Of a stretch of 64,000 nucleotides of DNA, positions 24,909 through 33,261 are shown piece by piece. The stretch spans positions 1 through 64,000 of the forward strand of contig PKUV01000038.1 in assembly GCA_003131315.1 (NCBI GenBank). The letters are read 5' to 3'. The position numbers were made by a program, and so were the translations under genes. Under the pieces are notes generated by a model. The model was not told where the DNA came from. It was given only the letters and a program-made list of their open reading frames with translations, and did not search any database. Numbering within the stretch: position 1 is the first letter of the stretch; each line of letters opens with the position of its first letter. Source of the stretch: Acidobacteriaceae bacterium (GTDB lineage: Bacteria > Acidobacteriota > Terriglobia > Terriglobales > Acidobacteriaceae).

Positions 24909-25517
24909 ATGAAGATTCAACGACTGCCGCTCTTAGTTCTGCCGTCCCTTGTTCTGGCGTGTCTGGTTCTACTCCGCCCGCCGGTTTTCGCGCAGGATGC
25001 GCCGGAGGCTCTCCGTCCGCCGAAGGGTGCGCAGGTTGCACTGGTCGTTTTCGAAGACCTGCAATGTCCCCAATGTAGTCGAACCGCGCCGCTGCTGGCT
25101 CAGGCCGGACGGACCTATAAAATTCCGGTTGTCCGCCACGATTTCCCGCTGCCGGCGCACAACTGGTCGTTCGACGCTGCCGTGCTGGCGCGCTACTTCG
25201 ACACGCATTCCAAGGAGACCGGGAACGCCTTCCGGGACTCTGTGTTCGAGCACCAACTGGAGATCAACCCGCAGAATTTGCGGGGCTTTGCGGAAAAGTT
25301 TGCCGCCGATCACAAGATTGGTTTGCCGTTCGTGGTGGATCCGACGGGCAAGCTGGCGGGGCTGGTGAGGGCGGACAAAGAGTTGGGCATGAGTCTGCAC
25401 CTCGAGCACACGCCGACCATCTGGGTGGTCAGCAACAAGCGTAACGGCAAGCCCTACGTGGAGGTGACGGACACTAACCAGCTCTATGTGTTGATCGACG
25501 CCATGAAGAAAGATTGA
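24909..25517 (+). CDS. Secreted DsbA-like thioredoxin-fold protein
   Basis: A 202-residue exported thioredoxin-fold protein. A signal peptide (LLVLPSLVLACLVLLRPPVF) is followed by the active site CPQC (Cys53, Cys56) in FEDLQCPQCSRTAP and a late cis-Pro region (EHTPTIWVV). It resembles DsbA/DsbG-type disulfide enzymes and the protein encoded at the window end. The ATG at 24909 was preferred to an in-frame GTG at 24891. Confidence 0.85.
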   Translation: MKIQRLPLLVLPSLVLACLVLLRPPVFAQDAPEALRPPKGAQVALVVFEDLQCPQCSRTAPLLAQAGRTYKIPVVRHDFPLPAHNWSFDAAVLARYFDTHSKETGNAFRDSVFEHQLEINPQNLRGFAEKFAADHKIGLPFVVDPTGKLAGLVRADKELGMSLHLEHTPTIWVVSNKRNGKPYVEVTDTNQLYVLIDAMKKD

Positions 25518-26028
25518 AGAGGTTAGAGGTCAGAGGTTAGAGGTCAGATTGCAGAGGTAAAAACCTCACATTCTCGATGTGAGGATCATCACGTTCAAGA
25601 TTGAAAATCAAAGAATAGAATCGCCTCACGAGGCGTGGCATGAAGCGGGACTCCGAGGCTCTGAAGATCCGCACCAAGGATTTTGCGTTGCGAGTCCTAA
25701 GGCTTTATCGCTCCCTGCCGCGAACTAAAGAAGCTCGAATCTTGGGTACCCAGCTGCTTCGCTCCAGCACATCGATCGGCGCAAACTACCGAGCGGCGTG
25801 CCGCGGAAGATCTCGGGCTGAATTCGTAGCCAAACTGGGAATCGTCTTGGAAGAGGCAGACGAGACAGTTTTCTGGCTAGAACTCTTTCAGGAAGGAAAT
25901 ATTTTTCCGGCGGACAAATTGCGCGATCTTGTCCAAGAGGCGAACGAATTAGTCTCAATTTTTGTCAGTTCCGTGCGGACCGCGAGAGGTTTACCTCTGC
26001 AATCCGACCTCTAACCTCTGACCTTCTT
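25512..26028. mobile_element. Heptamer-bounded element enclosing a four-helix-bundle gene
   Basis: The left boundary (25514-25559) has the units TTAGAGG, TCAGAGG, TTAGAGG, TCAGATT, GCAGAGG. The right boundary (25990-26028) is the same series inverted (ACCTCTG, CAATCCG, ACCTCTA, ACCTCTG). Inside come a perfect hairpin (CCTCACAT 25564-25571 with ATGTGAGG 25577-25584), a GCCTCACGAGGC hairpin just before the ATG, and the gene. The last codons and stop codon of the gene lie in the right array. The plan, an ORF for a four-helix-bundle protein inside a long inverted repeat, resembles rRNA intervening sequences. That it moves is inference. Confidence 0.6.
25640..26014 (+). CDS. Four-helix-bundle protein (S23/IVS family)
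   Basis: A 124-residue all-helical protein of the family known as four-helix-bundle or S23 proteins, first met in 23S rRNA intervening sequences and related in fold to the Avd accessory proteins of diversity-generating retroelements. Recognisable parts are LRTK-type DFALRVLRLYRSLP, QLLRSSTSIGANYRAACRG, RSRAEFVAKLGIVLEEADET and FWLELFQE. The reaction is unknown; the basic surface suggests nucleic-acid binding. The last eight residues (GLPLQSDL) come from the flanking heptamer array. It ends 20 bases from the convergent fabF. Confidence 0.88.
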   Translation: MKRDSEALKIRTKDFALRVLRLYRSLPRTKEARILGTQLLRSSTSIGANYRAACRGRSRAEFVAKLGIVLEEADETVFWLELFQEGNIFPADKLRDLVQEANELVSIFVSSVRTARGLPLQSDL

Positions 26029-26033
26029 AGTTC

Positions 26034-27269
26034 TTATTCCGACCATCTGCGGAACAGCAGGGCGCCATTGGTGCCGCCGAAGCCGAATGAATTCGACATG
26101 GCGTATTCAAATTCCGTTTTGCGGGCGTGGTTGGGAACGAAATCCATGCCCTCGGTTTCAGGGTCCTGACTCTCGAGGTTAATGGTGGGTGGCAGAATCT
26201 GATCGCGCAGCGCAAGCACGGTCACTCCAGCCTCTAATCCGCCCGCCCCGCCCAGAAGATGGCCGGTCATGGACTTGGTGGAACTGACCGGGACTTTCTT
26301 TCCAAATAAATTTCGAATGGCGTGCGCTTCGAGCGTGTCGCCGATGGGTGTCGAGGTGCCGTGGGCGTTGACGTAGCCGACGACGCTGGCATCGAGTTTC
26401 GCATCGCGCAGCGCGTTGCGCATGACGCGGAAACCGCCTTCGTGCTCAGGGGCGGGTTGAGTCATGTGATACGCGTCCGCGCTCATGCCGTAGCCGACGA
26501 TTTCCGCCAGGATGGGAGCGCCCCGGCGGCGGGCATGCTCGAGTTCTTCGAGGACCATGATGCCGGCGCCTTCGCCCATCACGAAGCCGTCGCGGTCCTT
26601 GTCCCAGGGACGGCTGGCGCGAGCGGGGTCGTCATTGCGGGTGGAAAGCGCGCGCATGGCGGCGAATCCGCCGACGCCCATGGGAGTAATGGCGGCCTCG
26701 GCGCCTCCAGCAATCATTACGTCGGCATCCTGGTGCTGGATGATGCGGAAGGAGTCGCCGATGGAGTGGGCGCTGGTGGTGCAGGCCGTGGCCGTCGCTT
26801 CATTCGGGCCCTTGGCGCCGAACCGCATGGAAACGTGGCCGGCGGCGAGGTTGACGATGGCGGCAGGAATGAAGAAAGGCGAGATCTTGCGCGGACCGCC
26901 TTCGAGGAGCGCGTTATGCTCGCGCTCGATCACGTCGAATCCGCCGATGCCCGAGCCGATATGCACGCCGACGTTCTCGGCGATTTCGGGCGTGACCTTG
27001 AGCTGCGACATCTTCATCGCTTCATCCGAGGCGGCGATCGCGAAGTGGATGAAGCGGCCCATCTTCTTCACTTCTTTTTTCTCGATGAAATCGAAGGGAT
27101 CGAAGTTGCGGACCTCGGCTGCGATCTGGCAGGCAAATGCGGAGGCGTCGAACCGGGTAATGCGGTCGACGCCGCTCTTGCCCGCGAGCAGGGCCTGCCA
27201 CACCGCGCCGGTGGTATTGCCCACGGAGCAGATCAGGCCGATGCCGGTAATGACGACCCGTCGTGCCAA
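26034..27269 (-). CDS. fabF: Beta-ketoacyl-ACP synthase II FabF, TTG start
   Basis: A 411-residue condensing enzyme of fatty acid elongation. The catalytic Cys163 is in TATACTTSAHS, and the two His are in VNAHGTSTPIGD and STKSMTGHLLGG. The family start is RRVVITGIG; in frame it is preceded by TTG at 27269, one base after the acpP stop, so translation is coupled to acpP and the start is TTG. Gene order acpP-fabF is standard. Confidence 0.96.
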   Translation of the reverse strand: MARRVVITGIGLICSVGNTTGAVWQALLAGKSGVDRITRFDASAFACQIAAEVRNFDPFDFIEKKEVKKMGRFIHFAIAASDEAMKMSQLKVTPEIAENVGVHIGSGIGGFDVIEREHNALLEGGPRKISPFFIPAAIVNLAAGHVSMRFGAKGPNEATATACTTSAHSIGDSFRIIQHQDADVMIAGGAEAAITPMGVGGFAAMRALSTRNDDPARASRPWDKDRDGFVMGEGAGIMVLEELEHARRRGAPILAEIVGYGMSADAYHMTQPAPEHEGGFRVMRNALRDAKLDASVVGYVNAHGTSTPIGDTLEAHAIRNLFGKKVPVSSTKSMTGHLLGGAGGLEAGVTVLALRDQILPPTINLESQDPETEGMDFVPNHARKTEFEYAMSNSFGFGGTNGALLFRRWSE

Positions 27270-27270
27270 A

Positions 27271-27516
27271 TTACTTGCCCGCCTTCGCGTGCTTGCCGAT
27301 GTAGTCGACGGCATCCGACACGGTGCGAATCTTCTCCGCATCCTCGTCGGGGATTTCGATATCGAAGGCCTCTTCGAAGGCCATCACGAGCTCGACGGTA
27401 TCGAGCGAATCGGCGCCCAGGTCATCCACGAACGAAGCGCTGGGCGTGACCTCGCCCTCGTCCACACCCAACTGCTCGACGATAATCTGTTTCACTTTTT
27501 CATCAACGGCTGCCAT
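27271..27516 (-). CDS. acpP: Acyl carrier protein
   Basis: An acidic 81-residue carrier of growing acyl chains. The phosphopantetheine site is Ser37 in [12 protein letters not shown]. The ATG is preceded by a strong GAGGAG. It is the first gene of acpP-fabF. The 297-base gap upstream shows a GC-rich palindromic stretch (near 27729-27775) and no gene. Confidence 0.98.
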   Translation of the reverse strand: MAAVDEKVKQIIVEQLGVDEGEVTPSASFVDDLGADSLDTVELVMAFEEAFDIEIPDEDAEKIRTVSDAVDYIGKHAKAGK

Positions 27517-27813
27517 GTTTCTCCTCGTTTCTAAATCTGGGGATCGCGGGCCCGGGTTCCGGGCCGGCGTTTGCTGATTTACGACTGCATGTTGCTCAAT
27601 GGATCGAATGAAGTCGAAACCAGTAGTCTAAAAGGGATCGGAAAAGTATGCAAAGGAAGCAACGGAAGAAAACTGGTATGTGTGGAGATCACTACCGAAT
27701 CCTAACTGGCGGCGGGGACGGCGGTCAAACCTCGCCCGTCCAGCCGGGCGGGGACGCCCGGCTCTCCACCGGCAAACTCGCATCGAGAAGCACGAAGGAA
27801 ACCCCGCAGGTCT

Positions 27814-29181
27814 TCACTTCGAATACTCGTCCCTCAGGCGGACCTGCCGGTCGGTCATCGGGACTTCGCGTCCGGCGATGAAGACCTGCTTGACATCGGT
27901 TTTCACGTCCAGCGGATCGCCGTTCGCGACGACGACGTTGGCGGTCTTGCCGACATCGAGGGAGCCGAGCTGGTCGGCGACGCCCCAGATTTCGGCGGCG
28001 TTGATGGTGATTGCCTTGAGCGCTTCGTCATAGGGAAGGCCGAAGGCGGTGGCGAATCCTGCCTGGTCGGGCAGGTTGCGCACGTTGTGCGCCGAGTAGG
28101 AGGCAAAAACTATTTTGACGCCGCGCTTGTAGAGTTGCGCCGGAAGGCTGTAGACCGCGTCGTAACGCTCGTCTTCTTTCGGAGCTTCGTAGATGGGCCC
28201 GACGATCACCGGCACCTTGAGGCTGGCCACGTAGTCGAGGACTGGCTGGGAGTGGCTGATGTGGTTCAGCACGAACTTCAGCTTGAACTCGTTTGCCAGA
28301 TTGACAGCAGTTTCAAGATCGCTCGGGCTTTCGGCCGCAAGCACGATGGTTTTTTTGCCTTCGAGATAAGGGAGCAGCGCTTCCGACTTGAGATCGCGTT
28401 TGGGAGCGAGCGGCTCGAACTTCTTATTCTGGGCAGCGTCGGCTTTCTTGCGATCATAGTCGGCCCACTTCGCTTTGTAGTCTTGGGCATCGATGAAGGC
28501 CTGGCGTATTTGCGCCGCCAGACCCATGCGCGTCGAGGGGAACTTGCGCTTTTCGAAACCGCCCTTGTTACGGCGCTCATCACCGGTGAAGTTCAGAGGC
28601 ATGGCGTTGTCGCGGATCAGCAGCATCTCGCTGGCATTGGCTCCGGCGAGTTGGATGAAAGAATCCTGGCCGGGCAACGTGTCCGCGCCTTCCGGCGCAA
28701 CGACGGCATTGGTGATACCGTTCATGCGGGCCACCGGGATCAAGGCCGACTCCGCATGGAACGCCTCGGCGGTGTGCATGTGCGGCATGATCTCGTCGCT
28801 CAGTTCGACCAGATCGTTGGTCATGGTTTCGGCGGAAATCTCCGTGAGACCAAGGCTGGTTTCTGAATCGATCAGGCCCGGATAGATGGTCATGCCGGTC
28901 ACGTCGATGACCTGCGCGGCGCTCGGGACATTGACGGAACTTGCCGCACCGACGGCAGTGATCTTTCCGCCTTGCATTACGATTACACCGTTCTCAATTA
29001 CACCGTGGGTGACGGTTAAGAGCTTGCCGCCCTTGAGAACGACGGGCGTGTCCTGGGTCAAGGCTAGGGTTGAGACGATGGCGACAAAGATCAAGACCAA
29101 GATCAAAGACCGCGGACAAGAGTGTCCGCGCCACACGGGCTTGCTTGCTGAAAGCTGATAACTGATGGCTGACGGCTGCAT
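27814..29181 (-). CDS. Secreted amidohydrolase-like protein lacking the first metal-binding motif
   Basis: A 455-residue amidohydrolase-superfamily protein with a signal peptide. The family feature before the barrel, usually G-I-V-D-x-H-x-H, here reads YPGLIDSETSLGL, so both metal-binding His are missing. NHISHS remains near the middle and SYSAHN replaces the usual Asp motif. The C-terminal LDVGKTANVVVANGDPLDVK is typical. ATG 29181 follows AAGGAGG and overlaps the upstream stop. The first 20 residues come from repeats: a GCTGATA-type heptamer array, then a GTGTGGCGCGGACACTC segment. It may be an inactive partner of the next protein. Confidence 0.88.
   Translation of the reverse strand: MQPSAISYQLSASKPVWRGHSCPRSLILVLIFVAIVSTLALTQDTPVVLKGGKLLTVTHGVIENGVIVMQGGKITAVGAASSVNVPSAAQVIDVTGMTIYPGLIDSETSLGLTEISAETMTNDLVELSDEIMPHMHTAEAFHAESALIPVARMNGITNAVVAPEGADTLPGQDSFIQLAGANASEMLLIRDNAMPLNFTGDERRNKGGFEKRKFPSTRMGLAAQIRQAFIDAQDYKAKWADYDRKKADAAQNKKFEPLAPKRDLKSEALLPYLEGKKTIVLAAESPSDLETAVNLANEFKLKFVLNHISHSQPVLDYVASLKVPVIVGPIYEAPKEDERYDAVYSLPAQLYKRGVKIVFASYSAHNVRNLPDQAGFATAFGLPYDEALKAITINAAEIWGVADQLGSLDVGKTANVVVANGDPLDVKTDVKQVFIAGREVPMTDRQVRLRDEYSK
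29147..29181. repeat. Heptamer array supplying an amidohydrolase start codon
   Basis: GCTGAAA, GCTGATA, ACTGATG, GCTGACG and GCTGCAT run in phase; the last unit contains the start codon of the minus-strand gene. The array is in frame, so it is translated. Confidence 0.75.
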
Positions 29182-30479
29182 CACTCTCCCTCCTTGTAAT
29201 GCGTGGTTCCGAGGCCCGGTTGCGAGCGGTCGAAGTAAACTTCGCCATCGATCAGAACTTTTTCGGGCACACCATAACTTGACAGCGGATATCCGTCCCA
29301 GATGACCAGGTCGGCATCCTTACCGACTTCGATGGAACCGACGCGATCGTCCACGCCGACGATCCATGCGGCATTCAGCGTGATCATCTTCAAGGCTTCT
29401 TCTTCGGTGGCGCCGCCGTAGCGCATGGTCTTGGCGGCTTCCTGATTGAGGCGGCGGGTGTAATCCTCGGAGTCGCTCTTGATCGCCACGCGCACGCCTT
29501 TGTGCATGGACAGCGTGGCGTTCCAAGGGATCGCGTCCCAAGCCTCCTGCTTATAGCCCCACCAATCGGAGAATGTGGCGATGGCGATGTTGTTGGCAGC
29601 GAGCTGGGCGGCGACTTTGTAGGCTTCGAGGGCGTGGTGGAAGGCGCGAATCTTGTAGCCGAATTCCTTGGCCATTGCGATTTCGGTCAGCATTTCGTCG
29701 GCGCGATAGATGTGGATCTGGACCATGAGTTTGCCGCGCAGCACGTCGGCGAGGGCTTCGAGCTTCAGGTCGTGCTTGGGCAGTGTGGCATCCTTATCGC
29801 CGCGCTTGACCTTGTCGTTGTAGTTGTCCCACTCACGCATGTAGTCCTGAGCCTGGACGAGGGCTTCGCGCTGCACGGCAAAATTGCCCATGCGGGTCGA
29901 AGGCGATTGCTCGCGGCTGCCATAGACGCGCTTGGGATTTTCGCCGCTTGCGAACTTGATCGACCGGGGCGCATTCGGGAAAAGCATTTCATCGCGCGAG
30001 GCGCCGAACTTGTGCTTGATGACGACAGCCTGTCCGCCGATCATGTTGGCCGATCCGTGCAGGAGCAGCGACGTGGTCACGCCGCCGGCCAGCGCGCGGT
30101 AGATCGCTTTGTCCTGGTAGTCGAAGGCATCTTTCATCATCATCTGGGGCGTGATGGGGCTGGTGGCTTCGTTGACGTCGTCATTCAGAGCAATGTGCGA
30201 GTGCGAATCGACGATTCCCGGGGTCAGGTACTTTCCTCCGGCATCGATAACGGTGGCGCTGGCGGGCGCGTTCACGTTTTCGCCGACCGCGGCGATCTTG
30301 CCGTCCTTGATATAGATCGAGCCGTTCGTGATGTTGCCGTGAGTTACGGTCATCACGGTGGCATTCTTGATCACAACGTCGTGATGGGCGGCGCTGGCGG
30401 ATTGGGCGAAGGCTGAGGCCAGCATCATTGCCAGGCAGACGCAGTGGAGCGCAAAGTTTCTTGTCGACGTTAGTTGCAT
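29181..30479 (-). CDS. Secreted amidohydrolase
   Basis: A 432-residue metal-dependent hydrolase with a signal peptide (start MQLTSTRNFALHCVCLAMML). The metal motif is VDSHSHIAL, then FHHALEAYKVAAQ, and the late Asp is in KSDSEDY; the C-terminal SIEVGKDADLVIWDGYPL is typical. Similar secreted pairs in this phylum are annotated as imidazolonepropionase- or dipeptidase-like; the substrate is not readable. The downstream gene overlaps by one base (TGATG), so the two products probably act together. Confidence 0.9.
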   Translation of the reverse strand: MQLTSTRNFALHCVCLAMMLASAFAQSASAAHHDVVIKNATVMTVTHGNITNGSIYIKDGKIAAVGENVNAPASATVIDAGGKYLTPGIVDSHSHIALNDDVNEATSPITPQMMMKDAFDYQDKAIYRALAGGVTTSLLLHGSANMIGGQAVVIKHKFGASRDEMLFPNAPRSIKFASGENPKRVYGSREQSPSTRMGNFAVQREALVQAQDYMREWDNYNDKVKRGDKDATLPKHDLKLEALADVLRGKLMVQIHIYRADEMLTEIAMAKEFGYKIRAFHHALEAYKVAAQLAANNIAIATFSDWWGYKQEAWDAIPWNATLSMHKGVRVAIKSDSEDYTRRLNQEAAKTMRYGGATEEEALKMITLNAAWIVGVDDRVGSIEVGKDADLVIWDGYPLSSYGVPEKVLIDGEVYFDRSQPGLGTTHYKEGE

Positions 30480-30584
30480 GTACGGAACCCCGGAAAATAA
30501 GTTCGCTTGCAGGGAAATCTGGATTGTAGGAGTCGCAGCGTAGAGGGTCAAACGCGAAATAAGTTAATGCCCGGCACGTAAAAA

Positions 30585-30700
30585 GTGTCGATGAGAACTC
30601 GGCCGTCCCTCCGGGACTTGACTCACTTCTTGCACTTTTCCCAGCGCTGAAGCGCTGGGCTAAGCTCGTTCGCCCCTCCGGGGCTGGGGACCCCGGTGCT
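30585..30700. repeat. TIR element copy C, right end lost
   Basis: The left end (GTGTCGATGAGAACT) is close to the family end. GTCCCTCCGGGAC, CCAGCGCTGAAGCGCTGG and GCCCCTCCGGGGC follow, then the sequence departs and the right terminal repeat is missing. It fills much of the 330-base gap between the divergent amidohydrolase operon and the next gene. Confidence 0.75.
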
Positions 30701-30809
30701 GGGCCAAGTTAGGTTACCTCTCCGGCGCTGGGTTCTCCGTTGTGATGGGCTGTTATGTTTCGTCCTCTCGTGCTTGCTCGTTTCGGCGAACTCATGTCAC
30801 GATTTGGAC

Positions 30810-31256
30810 GTGAAAATCCTAACCCTGCTTGCTATTCCACTGGCGCTCGCGCTTTCCGCATTTGCCGCCGATTGCCCTAAGAATCAGCCGAAGACCGAGG
30901 CCGCGCTCATCGAACTCGAACAGAACTGGGCTGCGGCCCTCAGCCGCAAGGACGCTGACGCCGTCGCCTGCATGGTAGCTGACGAATTCGAAGACGCCGA
31001 CGTCGATGGCTCGCTGCATACCCGTAGCCAGATGCTGGAGCACATCCCGCAGCGGAAGCCGGGCACGAACCACCTCTCGGAAATGCGCGCGCACGTCGAG
31101 GGCAACTCCGGATTTACGCGCGGACTCGCCACTCTGGTGGACGCTTCCGGCAAGGTCGTGGCCCGCGTCCGCTTCACCGACGTTTTCACCTACCGCGACG
31201 GCCGCTGGCAGGCGCTCGCCGGACACGAGACGCTTCTCGGCGAGGCTAGCCGCTAA
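30810..31256 (+). CDS. Secreted NTF2-like (DUF4440/SnoaL-type) protein
   Basis: A 148-residue protein with a signal peptide (KILTLLAIPLALALSAFAAD) and one NTF2-like domain (ALIELEQNWAAALSRKDADA, later RVRFTDVFTYRDGRWQALAG). Such folds serve as small enzymes or binding proteins. The start is taken as GTG at 30810; the upstream frame is repeat DNA. The stop codon is directly followed by the dtd start. Confidence 0.82.
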   Translation: MKILTLLAIPLALALSAFAADCPKNQPKTEAALIELEQNWAAALSRKDADAVACMVADEFEDADVDGSLHTRSQMLEHIPQRKPGTNHLSEMRAHVEGNSGFTRGLATLVDASGKVVARVRFTDVFTYRDGRWQALAGHETLLGEASR

Positions 31257-31706
31257 ATGCGCGCCGTCGTGCAACGCGTGAGCCGCGCCCGAGTTACGGT
31301 CACTGGCGAGATCACCGGCGAGATCGGCCTCGGCTTGCTGGTGCTGCTCGGGGTGGGCGCGGGAGATACGCGCGCTGAGGCGGATTACCTTGCCGAGAAG
31401 ACGATTGGCCTGCGCATTTTTGAAGATGCTGGCGGCAAGATGAATTTGTCGGTCGCGGAGGTTGGCGGCGCGCTGCTGGTGGTCTCGCAGTTCACCCTCT
31501 ACGGAGACGCGCGCCGCGGCAAGCGTCCATCGTTCGACGCGGCCGCTCCGCCCGAGCAGGCGCGCGAACTCTACGAATATTTTGTGGAGAAAGTCCGCGC
31601 CGCCGGCCTGCGTTGCGAAACCGGACGCTTCCAGGAAACAATGCAGGTGGAACTGATCAACGAAGGGCCGGTCACGATTCTGCTGGATTCGGCGAAGGGG
31701 TTTTGA
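31257..31706 (+). CDS. dtd: D-aminoacyl-tRNA deacylase
   Basis: A 149-residue DTD that removes D-amino acids from tRNA. The two family motifs are SQFTLYGD (about 79-86) and [11 protein letters not shown] (about 136-146), and the start [15 protein letters not shown] is standard. Its ATG follows the previous TAA without a gap. Confidence 0.97.
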   Translation: MRAVVQRVSRARVTVTGEITGEIGLGLLVLLGVGAGDTRAEADYLAEKTIGLRIFEDAGGKMNLSVAEVGGALLVVSQFTLYGDARRGKRPSFDAAAPPEQARELYEYFVEKVRAAGLRCETGRFQETMQVELINEGPVTILLDSAKGF

Positions 31707-31721
31707 AACTGGAGGAACCAG

Positions 31722-31928
31722 GTGAGAGACGAGATGCCCGGAGTTGAATGGGGGCCATGCTGTTTTTGTGGATTTGACATTGAGTCCTCCGACATCGACC
31801 CATGCCGAGTTACCGTCTCGACGGCAAGCGGGAAGTGGCAAACGTGGTTTTGTCATGCAGCCTGCTTCAAACAACGAATCGCCAACCTCCCGGACATACC
31901 CGGCTTCCTCGATCCGGCACATTTTTAG
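31722..31928 (+). CDS. Small Cys-rich protein, putative zinc binding
   Basis: A 68-residue protein with CCFCG near the start and WFCHAACF near residue 42-49, a spacing that fits a single zinc site. Start GTG 31722 has GGAGG upstream; an in-frame ATG at 31734 is possible. I recall similar unnamed small proteins with a PCCFCG...CHAACF pattern in bacteria. Function unknown. Confidence 0.65.
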   Translation: MRDEMPGVEWGPCCFCGFDIESSDIDPCRVTVSTASGKWQTWFCHAACFKQRIANLPDIPGFLDPAHF

Positions 31929-32156
31929 GTGGTTCGTCACAAGCATAATTCCACGTCTTCCGTTTGACCGATTTCCACAGCGCACGATAGACTAGATGAG
32001 TTTGCCTGTACTTGCGGACCCGTTCTGGGGCCGCGCCGCGTTTCCGGTCAGAAGCCGCAGCGGGAAAACAGCAAGCACATGAAAGTGCAAGCGGAGCTTC
32101 TTTCCGCCGGGTGGACGCAATCGTCCGGCCCTGTCAGAGTTCGTCGAGGAGAGCTT

Positions 32157-32627
32157 ATGTACGCGGTGATCCGCGCAGGTGGAAAGCAGTATCGTGTCGC
32201 CCCGGGCGACGTGATCCGGGTGGAAACACAAGACGACAAGGACGGAAAGGTCGAGTTCGGCGACGTGCTGGCGGTTTCGGCCGAGGCGGGCAGCGTATTG
32301 CCTCCGGGGTCGGGAGCGCTCGTAACCGGCGAGGTCGTCGAGCAGGGACGCGGCAACAAGATCCTGGTCTTCCACTACAAGCGCAAGAAGCAATACAAGA
32401 AACTGCGTGGACACCGGCAGGACTATACCGCGGTCCGCATCACCGAGATTGCTTTTGATGGTCAGTCGTTCAAAGCGCCCGAGCTTCCGAAAAAGAAGGT
32501 GAAGCAGGCGCGCGAGGGCGGCGAAGAAGTGAAGTCTTCGAAACGGCCGGGGAAAACTGCGAAGAAGCATGTGGCTCACAAAAAGCCGGCGGCGAAGAAA
32601 GCAGCGGCGAAGAAGAAGAAAAAGTAG
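32157..32627 (+). CDS. rplU: Ribosomal protein L21 with basic C-terminal tail
   Basis: Residues 1-103 are a normal L21 (MYAVIRAGGKQYRVAPGDVI, later KKLRGHRQDYTAVRI). A tail of about 50 residues follows, rich in Lys and Ala (KKPAAKKAAAKKKKK at the end), unlike the usual L21 length. The ATG at 32157 has GGAG upstream. rpmA follows, the standard order. The HPERSEG-type repeat begins directly after the stop codon. Confidence 0.97.
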   Translation: MYAVIRAGGKQYRVAPGDVIRVETQDDKDGKVEFGDVLAVSAEAGSVLPPGSGALVTGEVVEQGRGNKILVFHYKRKKQYKKLRGHRQDYTAVRITEIAFDGQSFKAPELPKKKVKQAREGGEEVKSSKRPGKTAKKHVAHKKPAAKKAAAKKKKK

Positions 32628-32655
32628 CATGTCCTTCGCTTCGCTCAGGATGACA
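32628..32655. repeat. Single arm of the HPERSEG palindrome
   Basis: The sequence around GTCCTTCGCTTCGCTCAGGA (32631-32650) matches the right arm of the palindrome at 47166-47238. It starts immediately after the rplU stop codon. Confidence 0.85.
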
Positions 32656-32690
32656 AATTAGTTTGTTGTGACGAAAAATTGGGATTGGAA

Positions 32691-32725
32691 TTACTGGCAA
32701 CTGGCCACTGGAAACCGGAAACTGA
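32691..32725. repeat. Heptamer array between rplU and rpmA
   Basis: TACTGGC, AACTGGC, CACTGGA, AACCGGA and AACTGAT follow in phase, ending just before the rpmA start. There is no inverted partner. Confidence 0.7.
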
Positions 32726-32728
32726 TTT

Positions 32729-32998
32729 ATGGCGCATAAAAAAGGACAAGGCACCTCACGAAACGGGCGCGACTCGAACGCGCAGCGGCTTGGCTTTAAG
32801 GCTTTCGGCGGACAACTGGTGCCCGGCGGCACGATCATCGTCCGCCAGCGCGGCACGCGGGTGAAGCCCGGATTGAACGTTGGGCGCGGCAAGGACGACA
32901 CTCTGTTCGCCAAGATCACGGGGCGGATCAAATTCCTCGACAAGGGATCGATGGGGAAGTTTGTGATGGTCGAGCCCGAGGCTATAGAAGCGAAGTAG
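32729..32998 (+). CDS. rpmA: Ribosomal protein L27
   Basis: An 89-residue L27, part of the large subunit near the peptidyl-transferase centre. [20 protein letters not shown] and [11 protein letters not shown] are diagnostic. The N-terminus begins directly with MAHKKG, with no cleaved extension. It follows rplU by about 100 bases. Confidence 0.98.
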   Translation: MAHKKGQGTSRNGRDSNAQRLGFKAFGGQLVPGGTIIVRQRGTRVKPGLNVGRGKDDTLFAKITGRIKFLDKGSMGKFVMVEPEAIEAK

Positions 32999-33010
32999 GT
33001 TGCAAACTTT

Positions 33011-33110
33011 AGCAGGCTGCGATTTCGATGCCCGGGCCCCTAAAGGGGCGTCTGATTTGGAACAACTTACGGCATCGCTAAAGCGATACCCTGATACGAA
33101 ACCTGAGCCG
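33011..33110. repeat. CTTTAG/CTAAAG palindromic repeat, inverted copy
   Basis: It starts with AGCAGGCTGCGATTT, then GCCCCTAAAGGGGC and GGCATCGCTAAAGCGATACC and GATACGAAACCTGAG. It is the reverse orientation of the copies at 51558-51679 and 56244-56361. The second terminal repeat is not recognisable. Confidence 0.75.
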
Positions 33111-33261
33111 GCGAGACGCCGACGCTACTGGCCTCGGCTTCGGTCGATGCTTTGTTATCTGGGTGAGCGGCTGAAGTTCGTGGCAGCACCACAAATCGGC
33201 GCGGGCGGGCTGAGGACTGTGGGATAATGAGCGCAGTAGGTGGCCGGCGGGGGTGTCGCCA

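Noticed and set aside
26322-27534. Long open frames opposite fabF
   Set aside because: FabF has all catalytic residues; the opposite frames lack domains.
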